DNA of 39,822 nucleotides, from assembly GCA_001830245.1 (NCBI GenBank), contig MIDV01000028.1, forward strand, positions 73,275 to 113,096, given 5' to 3'. Position 1 is the first letter of the stretch. Every line of letters starts with the position of its first letter. A program made the position numbers and the translations under genes. The notes beneath the pieces were generated by a model. It did no database searches. It saw only the letters and a program-made list of their open reading frames with translations, and was not told the DNA's origin. This DNA comes from Lysobacterales bacterium RIFOXYA1_FULL_69_10. Lineage in GTDB: Bacteria; Pseudomonadota; Gammaproteobacteria; Xanthomonadales; Xanthomonadaceae. Of this stretch, positions 16,642-25,547 are shown in pieces.

Positions 16642-17394
16642 TTACGACTGCCGCTGACGCACCGCTTCGAACAGCGTCACGCCGGCAGCCACCGATACGT
16701 TGAGGCTCTCCACGCCCGCGCCGACGCCGGGCATCGGGATCGACACCAGGCCGTCGCAGTTCTCACGCGTGAGGCGGCGCAGGCCGTCGGCCTCGCCCCC
16801 CAGCACCAGGCCGACATTGCCGCGCAGGTCCACCGAATACAACGACGCGTCCGCTTCGCCGGCCAGGCCGTACAGCCACACGCCCAGCTTCTGCAGCTCG
16901 CGCATGGTGCGTGCCAGGTTGGTGACCGACACCACTGGGACCGTGTCGGCGGCGCCCGCAGACGTCTTGCGCACGGTGGCGTTGACCTGCACCGACTTGT
17001 CCTTGGGGATGACCACGGCCGTGGCGCCCGCGGCCGCCGCGCTGCGCAGGCAGGCGCCGAGGTTGTGCGGGTCCTGCACGCCGTCGAGCACCAGCAACAG
17101 CGCGCGTCCTTCCGCGGCCTCGACCAGACCCTGCAGGTCGCCCTCGCCAAAGGTCTTGGCCGCGGCGTAGCGCGCCACCACGCCCTGGTGGCGCAGGTTG
17201 CCGGTCACGCCATCCAGTGCCTGGGTCGCGACGCGGCGCACGTCGATATCGCGGCGGCGGGCGTTTTCCTCGATCTCCACCAGCCGCGGGTTCTTCGCCC
17301 CGGCCTCGATCATCACCTCGCGCACGTTGCCGGCATCGTGCTCGATGGCGGCGGCGACGGCGTTGATGCCGGCGATCCACTGTTTCTGGCTCAT
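16642..17394 (-). CDS. rlmB: 23S rRNA 2'-O-methyltransferase RlmB
   Basis: SpoU-family methyltransferase that methylates the ribose of the conserved guanosine equivalent to G2251 of 23S rRNA. The 250-aa product starts at MSQKQWIAGINAV; further upstream in-frame codons lack family similarity. An N-terminal substrate-binding domain is followed by SPOUT motifs 1 (VQDPHNLGACLRSAAAAG), 2 (LVLGGEADGLRRLTRENCD) and 3 (ESLNVSVAAGVTLFEAVR). In E. coli rlmB follows rnr directly; here a receptor gene on the opposite strand lies between them. Confidence 0.95.
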   Translation of the reverse strand: MSQKQWIAGINAVAAAIEHDAGNVREVMIEAGAKNPRLVEIEENARRRDIDVRRVATQALDGVTGNLRHQGVVARYAAAKTFGEGDLQGLVEAAEGRALLLVLDGVQDPHNLGACLRSAAAAGATAVVIPKDKSVQVNATVRKTSAGAADTVPVVSVTNLARTMRELQKLGVWLYGLAGEADASLYSVDLRGNVGLVLGGEADGLRRLTRENCDGLVSIPMPGVGAGVESLNVSVAAGVTLFEAVRQRQS

Positions 17395-17520
17395 TCGGGG
17401 TGCGGGGGCTGGGAACGGGGCGGCGATTGTCGCACCGCTGCCCCCGGCGGGCACGCCCGGACGGCCAAAGCGCCGCGGGGGCGACCTAGCACAGCTTTAC
17501 CTGTTGTTGCGTGACAACCC

Positions 17521-17543
17521 TTGGGGCACCATTCGCGCCCCAA
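17521..17543 (+). promoter_or_regulatory. Inverted repeat just upstream of the TonB-dependent receptor gene
   Basis: TTGGGGC (17521-17527) and GCCCCAA (17537-17543) form a perfect 7-bp inverted repeat with a 9-nt spacer, ending 20 bp before the receptor start. It may be an operator or a 5'-UTR hairpin. No Fur-box resemblance was seen. Confidence 0.35.
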
Positions 17544-17563
17544 ATCCCATGCTGGAGTCCGCC

Positions 17564-19828
17564 ATGTCGGGCCTGTCCCACGCGCCTGTGCAGTGCCTGC
17601 TTGCCCTCGCCGTCGCCGCCGCGCTGCCGATGGCCGCATCCGCGCAAACCAGCGGCCAGGACGCCGACTCCGACGCACCCTCCGCTACCACGCTCGACGC
17701 GGTGCAGGTCACCGCGCAGCGCCGCGTCGAGAACGTGCAGGACGTGCCGATGGCAATCACCGCGATCAGTGGCGAGAAGCTGGACGTGCTGACCTCCGGC
17801 GGCGAGGACATCCGCCTGTTGTCGGGCCGGCTGCCGAGCCTGAACATCGAATCCTCGTTCGGCCGCGCGTTCCCGCGCTTCTACGTGCGCGGCCTGGGCA
17901 ACACCGATTTCGACCTCAACGCTTCACAGCCCGTGTCGCTGGTCTACGACGATGTCGTGCAGGAGAACCCGATCCTCAAGGGCTTCCCGATGTTCGACAT
18001 GGCCCAGGTCGAGATGGCACGCGGTCCGCAGGGCACGCTGTTCGGCCGCAACTCGCCGGCGGGCGTGATCAAGTTCGACTCGGCCCGGCCCGAGGACGTG
18101 TTCGGTGGCTACGGCCGCCTGTCGTGGGGCCGGTTCAACACGATCAACGCCGAGGGCGCGGTGACCGGCCCGGTCGCCGACGGCGTGTCCGCGCGCGTCT
18201 CGGCCCTGCACCAGCGCCGCGACGACTACGTCGACAACGTCCGCAACGGCGAGGGCGAGGACCTCGAGGGCTACCGCGAGTCCGCGGTGCGGGCGCAGCT
18301 TCTGGTGCAGCCCAGTGAGACCTTCGAGGCGCTGGCCAACGTGCACGCTCGCAAGCTGGACGGCACCGCGCGCCTGTTCCGCGCCAGCATCATCGAAGCC
18401 GGCAGCAACAACCTCGAACCCGCCCACCGCCGCGAGTTCGTGTCGCTCGACGGGCGCAACGAGCAGGAACTCGACCAGTTCGGCGGCAACCTGCGCATGC
18501 GCTGGGACTTCGGCCGCACGTCGCTGTACTCCATCAGTGGCTACGAGAGCGTCGAGGCCTACAGCCGCGGCGACATCGACGGCGGCTCGGTCTACACCTT
18601 CCCGCCGGACGAGCCCGGCGAGGCCCTCTTCCCCGCCGAATCCGCGGACGGCCTGCCGGACCATCGCCAGCTGAGCCAGGAGCTGCGTCTGGTCTCAAAC
18701 GACTGGGGCCGCTTCGACTGGCAGGTCGGCGCGTTCTGGTTCGACGAATCCATCGACGTCGACAGCTTTTCGTATGACGGCTTCGGCGGCGCGGAGAACG
18801 GCTATGCCACGCAGCGCCAGGACAACACCGCGTGGGCGGTGTACGCCTCGGGTGACTTCGACCTGACCGATGCGCTGACGCTGCGCGGCGGCCTGCGCTA
18901 CACCGACGACGAGAAGACCTTCACCGCCGAGCGCGTGACCGGCCCGTTCGGCCCGCCGATCGCGCCGATCACGGTGCGCCCCAGCGACGACGACGTGAGC
19001 TGGGACCTGAGCGCCGTCTACGCACTCAGCGATGCGACCAACGTCTACACCCGCGTCGCCAAGGGCTTCCGCGCGCCCAGCGTGCAGGGCCGCCTGATGT
19101 TCGCCGACGCGACGCTGCCGGCGGACGAGCTGGTGACCGTCGCCGACACCGAAACGGTGCTGTCGGTGGAAGCCGGCATCAAGACGCAGCTGTGGGACAA
19201 CCGCCTCCGGCTCGGCTTCGCGCTCTATCACTACACGGTCGACGACCAGCAGCTCACGGCGGTGGGCGGCGATGCCAACGTCGCGCGCCTGGTCAACGCC
19301 GACAAGAGCGTCGGACAAGGTGCCGAACTCGACCTGGAGGCCTGGCTGACCGATGGCCTGCTGGTGACGCTGGGCGCGAGCTACAACGACACCGAGATCC
19401 AGGACGGCGACCTCAGCGTGTTCCAGTGCGCGGTGTGCACGGTCACCGACCCGGCCGACCCGGCGCGCCCGGGCGCGGTCCTGATCGACGGCAACTCGCT
19501 GCCGCAGGCGCCGCGCCACGTCTACAACATGACCGCGCGCTACGGCCTGCCGCTGGGCGATGGCGAGGCGTTCGTGTTCACCGACTGGGCCTACCGCAGC
19601 GAGGTCAACTTCTTCCTGTACGAGTCGGTCGAGTTCACCGGCCGCTCGCTGCTCGAAGGCGGCCTGCGCGTGGGCTACACTTGGCAGGACGGCGACCGCG
19701 AGGTGGCCCTGTTCGGCCGCAACATCACCGGCACCGAGCGCGTGGTCGGCGCCATCGACTTCAACAACCTCACCGGCTTCCTCAACGAACCGCGGACATG
19801 GGGCGTGCAGTTCAGCGCGCGCTTCTGA
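17564..19828 (+). CDS. TonB-dependent outer-membrane receptor
   Basis: Outer-membrane gated transporter of 754 aa. The ATG at 17564 has GGAG 6 nt upstream and is preferred over the ATG at 17549. A signal peptide ends near PMAASAQ; a TonB-box-like segment TTLDAVQVTAQRR follows. The plug domain shows DVPMAITAISGEKL, FYVRGLGNTDFDLN, VEMARGPQGTLFGRNSPAGV. The barrel continues to the end with VALFGRNITGTERV and the terminal QFSARF. This plug type is common in iron-complex and oligosaccharide receptors of Xanthomonads and Caulobacter; the substrate cannot be told. It is on the opposite strand to rlmB and rnr and stands between them. Confidence 0.93.
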   Translation: MSGLSHAPVQCLLALAVAAALPMAASAQTSGQDADSDAPSATTLDAVQVTAQRRVENVQDVPMAITAISGEKLDVLTSGGEDIRLLSGRLPSLNIESSFGRAFPRFYVRGLGNTDFDLNASQPVSLVYDDVVQENPILKGFPMFDMAQVEMARGPQGTLFGRNSPAGVIKFDSARPEDVFGGYGRLSWGRFNTINAEGAVTGPVADGVSARVSALHQRRDDYVDNVRNGEGEDLEGYRESAVRAQLLVQPSETFEALANVHARKLDGTARLFRASIIEAGSNNLEPAHRREFVSLDGRNEQELDQFGGNLRMRWDFGRTSLYSISGYESVEAYSRGDIDGGSVYTFPPDEPGEALFPAESADGLPDHRQLSQELRLVSNDWGRFDWQVGAFWFDESIDVDSFSYDGFGGAENGYATQRQDNTAWAVYASGDFDLTDALTLRGGLRYTDDEKTFTAERVTGPFGPPIAPITVRPSDDDVSWDLSAVYALSDATNVYTRVAKGFRAPSVQGRLMFADATLPADELVTVADTETVLSVEAGIKTQLWDNRLRLGFALYHYTVDDQQLTAVGGDANVARLVNADKSVGQGAELDLEAWLTDGLLVTLGASYNDTEIQDGDLSVFQCAVCTVTDPADPARPGAVLIDGNSLPQAPRHVYNMTARYGLPLGDGEAFVFTDWAYRSEVNFFLYESVEFTGRSLLEGGLRVGYTWQDGDREVALFGRNITGTERVVGAIDFNNLTGFLNEPRTWGVQFSARF

Positions 19829-19850
19829 CGGCGGACACTCGGTAAAGAAA

Positions 19851-19878
19851 AACGGCGCGAAAGCGCCGTTCTTCTTTT
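19851..19878. terminator. Terminator between the receptor gene and rnr
   Basis: Stem AACGGCGC/GCGCCGTT (19851-19858 with 19863-19870), GAAA tetraloop, then CTTCTTTT on the plus strand. On the minus strand the stem is followed by TTTTCTTT-like sequence, so it may serve both convergent genes. Confidence 0.85.
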
Positions 19879-19907
19879 GCGGGCCCGGCACGCGTTGCCG
19901 GGCTCGA

Positions 19908-22361
19908 TCAGTACGGCTTCTTCGACCGCCTGGCCGGCTGGCCGCGCGGCGGCGGCGCCTTTGCGTCGCGACTCTCGGCCAGCTTGAAGTCGATCTTGCG
20001 CTCCTCCACGGAGGCCTTCATCACGATGATCGACACCCGGTCGCCGAGGCGGAATTCGCGCCCGGTGCGTTCGCCGGTGAGCGTCTTCCGGATCGGGTCG
20101 AAGTGGTAATAGTCGTTGGGCAACTGGGTGACGTGCACCAGGCCGTTGACCTTGGAGTTGTCCAGCTCGATGAACAGCCCGAAGCTGGTGACGCCGCTGA
20201 TCACGCCGTCAAACTCGCCACCCACGTGCTGTTCCATCCACGCGGCGCGGTAGCGCTCGTCGACCTCGCGCTCGGCTTCTTCGGCCCGGCGCGAACGCTC
20301 CGAGCACTGCAGCGCCAGCTGTGCCATCGCGCTGGGCGAGTACTTGAACTTCTCCGGCTTGACGCCCGACAGCGCGTGCTTGATCGCGCGGTGCACCAGC
20401 AGGTCCGGGTAACGTCGGATCGGCGAGGTGAAGTGCGCGTACGCCTCCAGCGCCAGGCCGAAGTGGCCGACATTCTCGGGCTGGTACACCGCCAGGCTCT
20501 GGCTGCGCAGCAGCACCGACTCCAGCAAGGCGGCGTCGGGCCTCTCGCGGATGGTCCTGAGCAGCTGGGTGAAGTCGCGCGGCTGCACCTTCGGCCACGG
20601 CGGCATGCGCAGCTTGAACTCCTTCAGGAACTCCAGCAGGTCGGCGTACTTCTGCTCCGGCGGCCGGTCGTGGATGCGGTACGGCGCCGGCACCTCGGCA
20701 TCGATCAGGAACAGCGCCGCCTGCACGTTGGCGGCGATCATGCATTCCTCGATCAGCTTGTGCGCGTCGTTGCGCTGGATCATGCCGGCCTGGGTGACCT
20801 CGCCCTTGGGCCCCAGCACGAAGCGCACTTCGCTGGACTCGAACTCGATGGCACCGCGCTTGGCGCGCGCCTTGGCGAGCACCTGGAAGAGCTGGTGCAG
20901 GCGCTGGATCTGCGGCAGCAGGCCACCGATGCGGCCCAATGCATCCTCGCGGTCCTCGTCGCTGGCGTCGTCGCCCACTGCGTTCCAGACCTGCGTGTAG
21001 GTCAGGCGCGCGTGCGAATGCATCACCGCCTCGTAGAATTTCGACGAGGTGACCTCGCCCTTGCGGTCGATCTGCATGTCGCAGACGAAGCACAGGCGGT
21101 CGACCTTGGGCTTGAGCGAGCAGATGCCGTTGGACAGCGTCTCCGGCAGCATCGGCACGACGAAGCCGGGGAAGTAGACCGACGTCGCGCGGCGCGTGGC
21201 TTCGTCGTCCAGCGGCGTGCCGGGCCGCACGTAATGGGACACGTCGGCAATGGCGACGACCAGCCGGAAGCCGTCCCGGTTGGGCTCGCAGTAGACGGCG
21301 TCGTCGAAGTCCTTGGCGTCCTCGCCGTCGATGGTGACCAGCGGCAGGTCGCGGATATCCACGCGACCCTTGGTATCGGCCGGCTGCACTTCCAGCGGCA
21401 CGGCGGCAGCCTGGTCGAGGACGGCCTGCGGGAACTCGTGCGGGATGTCGTGGCCGTGGATGGCAGCCTGCACCGCCAGCGACGCGGTCAGGCGCTCGCC
21501 CAGCACGGTGAGGATGCGGCCCATCGGCGGTCGGCGGCCGTCGGGCGCGCGCGTGATCTCGCACACCACCAGCTGGCCGGCCTGCGCTTCACCACGCGCC
21601 TCGGGCGGGATCAGGATGTTGCGCTGGATGCGGCGGTCGTCGGGCTCGACGTAGCTCACGCCGTCCTCCAGCACGAAGCGGCCGATCATCCGGTTGAGGC
21701 GGCGTTCGAGCACTTCGACTATCGCGCCTTCGCGGCGGCCGCGGCGGTCCACGCCGGTAACGCTGGCCAGCACACGGTCGCCGTGCATCACCTTGCGCAT
21801 CTCCGCCGGCGGCAGGAACAGGTCGTCGCCCGTGCCCGCATCCGGTCGGAGGAAGCCGAAGCCGTCGGGGTTGGCGATCACGCTGCCGGGGATCAGGTCG
21901 GCCTGCGCGGCCGGCACGAACGCGCCACGGCGGTTCTGCAGCAGCTGGCCGTCGCGCACCATCGCGCGCAGGCGTGCGCTCAATGCATCGAAACGTTCGG
22001 GGTCGGTCAGCGCCAGCTTCGCAGCCAGCGCGTCGGCCTCCATCGGGCCTTCGGCGGCCGACAGCAGACCCAGGATCATTTCCCGGCTGGCGATCGGCTG
22101 CTCGTAGCGTGCGGCTTCGCGCTCGGCGTAGGGGTCGTGCAGGCCGCCCTTGCCGTGGACAGGCGCCAGCGACGGCTTGCGGGTGCCGCGCGGCGGCGGC
22201 TCGGGCAACCAGCCCGGAGCCTTCTTCGCGGGGCCCTTGCCGGTGCCCGGCGCGCCACCTTTCCGATGCCCGCCGCGCGATGGCGACGCACCTTGGCCTG
22301 CCTTGCCTGCGGGACCGCCGGACGAGCGCCGGGACGACTTGCTGGGGGTTTTCTTGGTCAT
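19908..22361 (-). CDS. rnr: Ribonuclease R
   Basis: Processive 3'-to-5' exoribonuclease that degrades structured RNA and takes part in rRNA quality control. The 817-aa product starts at MTKKTPSKSSRR, a basic Lys/Arg/Gly/Pro-rich N-terminal tail. It continues with a helix-turn-helix-like segment, two cold-shock domains, the RNB catalytic domain with DGEDAKDFDDAV (metal-binding aspartates) and HFTSPIRRYPDLLVHR, and a C-terminal S1 domain (GGEFDGVISGVTSFGLFIEL). Frame upstream of 22361 lacks family similarity. The long open frame antisense to it is an artefact of GC-rich codon use. Confidence 0.97.
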   Translation of the reverse strand: MTKKTPSKSSRRSSGGPAGKAGQGASPSRGGHRKGGAPGTGKGPAKKAPGWLPEPPPRGTRKPSLAPVHGKGGLHDPYAEREAARYEQPIASREMILGLLSAAEGPMEADALAAKLALTDPERFDALSARLRAMVRDGQLLQNRRGAFVPAAQADLIPGSVIANPDGFGFLRPDAGTGDDLFLPPAEMRKVMHGDRVLASVTGVDRRGRREGAIVEVLERRLNRMIGRFVLEDGVSYVEPDDRRIQRNILIPPEARGEAQAGQLVVCEITRAPDGRRPPMGRILTVLGERLTASLAVQAAIHGHDIPHEFPQAVLDQAAAVPLEVQPADTKGRVDIRDLPLVTIDGEDAKDFDDAVYCEPNRDGFRLVVAIADVSHYVRPGTPLDDEATRRATSVYFPGFVVPMLPETLSNGICSLKPKVDRLCFVCDMQIDRKGEVTSSKFYEAVMHSHARLTYTQVWNAVGDDASDEDREDALGRIGGLLPQIQRLHQLFQVLAKARAKRGAIEFESSEVRFVLGPKGEVTQAGMIQRNDAHKLIEECMIAANVQAALFLIDAEVPAPYRIHDRPPEQKYADLLEFLKEFKLRMPPWPKVQPRDFTQLLRTIRERPDAALLESVLLRSQSLAVYQPENVGHFGLALEAYAHFTSPIRRYPDLLVHRAIKHALSGVKPEKFKYSPSAMAQLALQCSERSRRAEEAEREVDERYRAAWMEQHVGGEFDGVISGVTSFGLFIELDNSKVNGLVHVTQLPNDYYHFDPIRKTLTGERTGREFRLGDRVSIIVMKASVEERKIDFKLAESRDAKAPPPRGQPARRSKKPY

Positions 22362-22485
22362 CCGGGCATGGTCGCACAGCGCCATCAAGACGGCGTCTTG
22401 GCCCGCACCGCGGGTCCATGCGGACTGCACGAGCCATGGCAGCGGAACACGCATCCCCCACGGACGGCCGCACCCCGCCGCGGTG

Positions 22486-22734
22486 TCAGTCGCGCAGCTT
22501 GAGCGCCGGGGTCTCGTCGATCGTGCCGTCGCCGTTGAGCACGACGTAGCGGCCATCGGGCGCGAACAGCACCGGGACGGGGTCTTGGAACAGGGGGCGG
22601 CGGACGAACCGCAGCGACCAGCGGAACTGCTCCATGGTCGCCAGGGTCTTGAGCTGCGCGGGCGTCAGCCCGGCACGCAGCGCGGCGGTTTCAGGCTCGC
22701 TGCCATTGGTTTTCCTGCGCTCGCGTTCGGTCAT
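22486..22734 (-). CDS. Small conserved-looking protein of unknown function
   Basis: I do not recognise a named family. The frame has an acidic, patterned C-terminal half, LATMEQFRWSLRFVRRPLF followed by PVPVLFAPDGRYVVLNGDG, which reads like a real small beta-strand protein rather than a GC-shadow. From the ATG at 22734 it is 82 aa; an ATG at 22758 is also possible. No signal peptide or membrane segment is seen. It lies between tRNA-Leu and rnr on the same strand; its stop is 124 bp before the rnr start, and I see nothing in that gap. Confidence 0.6.
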   Translation of the reverse strand: MTERERRKTNGSEPETAALRAGLTPAQLKTLATMEQFRWSLRFVRRPLFQDPVPVLFAPDGRYVVLNGDGTIDETPALKLRD

Positions 22735-22861
22735 CCCCGGCCCGGATGCATGCTCCATGCCAGTGTCGCGACGAAATCCTTCAAGCCGCGTGAACTTCCT
22801 GGATCCGGCCGGACCCGCCATGCGGGCGAACCGCATCGGCAAAGTGGCCGGGACTGAAACG

Positions 22862-22887
22862 AAAAACCCCCGCGTGAGCGGGGGTTT
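22862..22887 (-). terminator. Terminator after tRNA-Leu
   Basis: Ten-base-pair stem (22864-22873 with 22878-22887), loop GTGA on the plus strand. On the minus strand the stem ends in GGGGGTTT with further Ts, typical of an intrinsic terminator, 11 nt after the tRNA 3' end. Confidence 0.85.
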
Positions 22888-22898
22888 CTCGTTGGATA

Positions 22899-22985
22899 TG
22901 GTGCCCAGGAGAGGACTCGAACCTCCACGGAGTTGCCCCCGCTAGCACCTGAAGCTAGTGCGTCTACCAATTCCGCCACCTGGGC
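22899..22985 (-). tRNA. tRNA-Leu (anticodon CAG)
   Basis: Class II tRNA of 87 nt with encoded CCA. The acceptor stem is GCCCAGG/CCTGGGC. The D region holds GTGGCGGAATTGGTAGACGC, as in bacterial tRNA-Leu. The anticodon stem-loop is CTAGC-TTCAGGT-GCTAG, giving anticodon CAG. The variable arm is long, and the T-loop GGTTCGAGTCC is canonical. It decodes CUG, a heavily used codon in this GC-rich genome. A terminator follows and a promoter precedes it. Confidence 0.97.
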
Positions 22986-23018
22986 AAACCCGCACGGCTT
23001 GCGGCTGTGCGGGGCGCG

Positions 23019-23048
23019 TATGTTGCGTTGCGGCGATAGGGTTGTCAA
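23019..23048 (-). promoter_or_regulatory. Sigma-70-type promoter of tRNA-Leu
   Basis: On the minus strand a perfect -35 TTGACA (plus 23043-23048) is followed after 18 nt by AACATA (plus 23019-23024) as a weak -10. It is placed about 35 nt before the tRNA 5' end. A 7-bp hairpin (22989-22995 with 23007-23013) lies in the short leader and may instead terminate the upstream operon. Confidence 0.6.
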
Positions 23049-23098
23049 CACCAATATGCAGGCCTCGCGCCAACGGTCGCCCCGAGGTCGCCTTGACG

Positions 23099-24178
23099 TC
23101 ACTCGGGCCGCACGAACCGGTAGTGCCCCACGCCCCACTCCTGCCCGCCGCGCAGGCCGAACATCTCCGCACAGGCCATCCAGAACATCCGCCAGCGCTG
23201 GAACCACAGCGCCGCGCCGGCCTCGCCGTAGGCCTGCCGCAGCACCGCCATGACCGCCTCGCGCTGGCTGTCCTGGCGCTCCAGCCAGTGGTTGGCCGTG
23301 CGCTGGTAGTGCGTGCCGTCGACCACCCACCGCCGGTCGATGAGCAGGTCGCGCTGGAACCACGGCAGCGTGTCGGCCGCCGGCATCAGGCCGCCGGTGA
23401 AGAAGTGCCGGCCCATCCAGTTGCCCTCGCCCTCCGTCTCGAACGGATACATCAGCGTCCTGTGCATGAAGATGTGCACGAACAGTGCGCCACCCGGTTT
23501 GAGCCAGCCGGCGATGCGGCCCAGCAGCGTTTCGTAGTTGCGCATGTGTTCGAACATCTCGATCGACACGCATCGATCGAACCGGCCGGCCTCCAGCTCC
23601 AGCGTGTTGACGTCGCAGGTGATCACCTGGACGTTGAACAGCGCGCGCTGCCGGCACTGCGCCAGGATGTGCTCGCGCTGCAGGGCGGAGTTGGACACCG
23701 CGGTGATCGTCGCGTTCGGGTAGCGCTCGGCCATCCAAAGCGTCAGCGAGCCCCAGCCGCAACCCAGCTCGAGGATCGCTTGGCCGTCGCGCAGCCCGGC
23801 GCGCTCGCCGTACAGCCTGAGCATCGCCTCCTCGGCCTGCTCGAGCGTCTCGTTGCCGGTCGGGTAGTAGCAGCTCGAGTACTTCAGGCGCTTGCCCAGG
23901 CAATGCTGGAAGAACGCCGGCGGCAGTTCGTAATGCTGCGCGTTGGCGGCGTCGGTGTGGATCGCGACGGGGCTGGTACGCAGCGACTCGATGCGGCGCG
24001 CGAAACGCTCGGCCTGGGCCTCCAGTCCGCCTTCGGACTCCTCGCGCAGACGCTGGTCGCACATGCGCCGGATGCCCATGCGCAGCAGCGCGTCGGGCAC
24101 GTGGCCTCGCTCGGCCAGGCCAAGCAGGCCGGGGCCGGGGCGGTCGTGCGGCAGTTCTGAATCGACCATCGCGTTCAT
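23099..24178 (-). CDS. Cfa-like SAM-dependent methyltransferase
   Basis: SAM-dependent methyltransferase of the cyclopropane-fatty-acid synthase superfamily, 359 aa. Motifs: QHYELPPAFFQHCLGKRLKYSS, SAM-binding ILELGCGWGSLTLWMAER, and SIEMFEHMRNYETLL. It differs from true Cfa (HYDLGN, SIEMIEAIG, YVFPGS) and is closer to the coclaurine N-methyltransferase-like branch, so cyclopropane formation should not be assumed. The ATG at 24178 overlaps the DUF1295 stop. Last gene of the nine-gene operon; its likely substrates are unsaturated membrane lipids or derivatives. Confidence 0.85.
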   Translation of the reverse strand: MNAMVDSELPHDRPGPGLLGLAERGHVPDALLRMGIRRMCDQRLREESEGGLEAQAERFARRIESLRTSPVAIHTDAANAQHYELPPAFFQHCLGKRLKYSSCYYPTGNETLEQAEEAMLRLYGERAGLRDGQAILELGCGWGSLTLWMAERYPNATITAVSNSALQREHILAQCRQRALFNVQVITCDVNTLELEAGRFDRCVSIEMFEHMRNYETLLGRIAGWLKPGGALFVHIFMHRTLMYPFETEGEGNWMGRHFFTGGLMPAADTLPWFQRDLLIDRRWVVDGTHYQRTANHWLERQDSQREAVMAVLRQAYGEAGAALWFQRWRMFWMACAEMFGLRGGQEWGVGHYRFVRPE

Positions 24179-24987
24179 TCGGAATCCTTTGTCGTGTCGG
24201 AGGCGTGGCCGCCGGCTTTGGGGCACCACGGGATCAACATGGGCGTGGTGCGCTGGTACTCGCGGTAGTCGTCGCCGCGCGTGCGCAGCGCCTGCGCCTC
24301 GGTGTAGGGGATGCCGCTGATCCAGCGCAGGAAGACGTACATCACCACCGGCCCGGCCCACGCCAGCCATGCGATGGGCGAGCCGACCGCCAGGCACACG
24401 TAGGCGAACCAGTGGGTCCACTCGAAGAAATAGTTGGGATGCCGCGAGTAGCGCCACAGCCCGGCGCGGCAGGTCCTGCCGCGGTTCGCGGGGTCGGCCC
24501 GGAACCGCGCCAGCTGGCGGTCGGCGATGCCCTCGCCCACCACGCTGCCGATCCAGATCGCCACGCCCGCCAGCCACCACCCGGTGACCCCGTCCACCGG
24601 ATTGCGGGCCACGGCGAGGAACGGCAGCGAGAACAGCACGATGAGCAGCGCCTGTGCCTGGAAGAACAGGAAGAACTTGCCCTGGTGCCCGTGCCAGTGG
24701 GTGCGCAGGTGCCGGTAGCGGCCGTCTTCGTCTTCGCCCCGCACGCGCACCCACAGGTGCCGCGCCAAGCGGAGGCCCCACAGGCCGCCGAGCAGCGCGA
24801 GCGTCGCGCGCGGCCACGTCGCGCCGTCGCCCAGCAGGCCGTACAGCACCGCGCTGCCGCCGACGCCCGCGGCCCAGATGACGTCGACGATCCCCGCGTT
24901 GTCGCGGCGACGCTGCCACAGCCAGCCGACCGTCATCGCCAGCGCGGCGGCAGCCCATGCCAGTCCGATCAATGCGAACGCACTCAT
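24175..24987 (-). CDS. DUF1295 membrane protein
   Basis: Polytopic 270-aa membrane protein of the DUF1295 family, related to steroid 5-alpha-reductase C-terminal and isoprenylcysteine methyltransferase folds. Visible motifs: VDVIWAAGVGG near the N-terminus, HQGKFFLFFQAQALL in the middle, and WRYSRHPNYFFEWTHWFAYV, the family's cofactor-side signature, near the C-terminus. A reductase role on lipids is plausible but unproven. The ATG overlaps the DUF2878 stop, and its stop overlaps the next methyltransferase. Confidence 0.88.
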   Translation of the reverse strand: MSAFALIGLAWAAAALAMTVGWLWQRRRDNAGIVDVIWAAGVGGSAVLYGLLGDGATWPRATLALLGGLWGLRLARHLWVRVRGEDEDGRYRHLRTHWHGHQGKFFLFFQAQALLIVLFSLPFLAVARNPVDGVTGWWLAGVAIWIGSVVGEGIADRQLARFRADPANRGRTCRAGLWRYSRHPNYFFEWTHWFAYVCLAVGSPIAWLAWAGPVVMYVFLRWISGIPYTEAQALRTRGDDYREYQRTTPMLIPWCPKAGGHASDTTKDSE

Positions 24988-25547
24988 GTCGGCACACCCT
25001 CCCTTGCGACTGGTTGCGGTGCCGGAGCGGACGCGCGACCCGCCACCGCCATCAGGACAGCGACCGCCGCGCCCCAGGCCAGCGCGAGGACCGTCCAGGT
25101 CGCGGCCACCGGACCGGTAAGCGCCACCGCGTCGAATCCACGCGCCGCGGCCAGGTACGCCAACGGGCCACCGATGGCGCCGAACGCGAACGCGGCGAGC
25201 GGCCGGTGCCGCAGCCATGCCAGCCCGTGCATGGGCAGCATCGCGAACGCAGCCCACAACGCGAGGATCCACGCCGGTGCGAAATCCACTGCCGGCCATG
25301 AAGCGGCGTAGTCCAGCCAGCCGGCGGCGGCGAGCGCGCCGTCGACCACACAGCCCAACGCCAGGGCGACGGCCACCAACCGGAGATCGACCGCACGCGT
25401 CGTCGACCCCCGCAGCTGCCACGTGCAGTACAGCAGCGCGGCGACGACTGCGGGCCATGCCACCCCGCGCCCCGCGCCGGCCACCGCACACAGCCACACC
25501 GCCTGGTTGCCCAGCACGTTGCCGACGAGATCGGCGCGGGTGCTCAT
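24984..25547 (-). CDS. DUF2878 membrane protein
   Basis: Small hydrophobic 187-aa protein with about five to six transmembrane segments, of the DUF2878 family commonly found beside Cfa/DUF1365/DUF1295 genes. Recognisable stretches are NVLGNQAVWLCAVAGAGRG at the start and FAPAWILALWAAFAMLPMHGL in the middle. No catalytic motif is evident. The ATG overlaps the Cfa stop, and the stop overlaps the DUF1295 start. Function unknown; context suggests a membrane partner in lipid modification. Confidence 0.78.
   Translation of the reverse strand: MSTRADLVGNVLGNQAVWLCAVAGAGRGVAWPAVVAALLYCTWQLRGSTTRAVDLRLVAVALALGCVVDGALAAAGWLDYAASWPAVDFAPAWILALWAAFAMLPMHGLAWLRHRPLAAFAFGAIGGPLAYLAAARGFDAVALTGPVAATWTVLALAWGAAVAVLMAVAGRASAPAPQPVAREGVPT

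Noticed and set aside
19560-22502. A plus-strand open frame of about 980 codons antisense to rnr
   Set aside because: Its translation is low-complexity Arg/Ala/His/Gln-rich and lacks domains, while the minus strand encodes a complete RNase R. High GC leaves few stop codons, giving long shadow frames.
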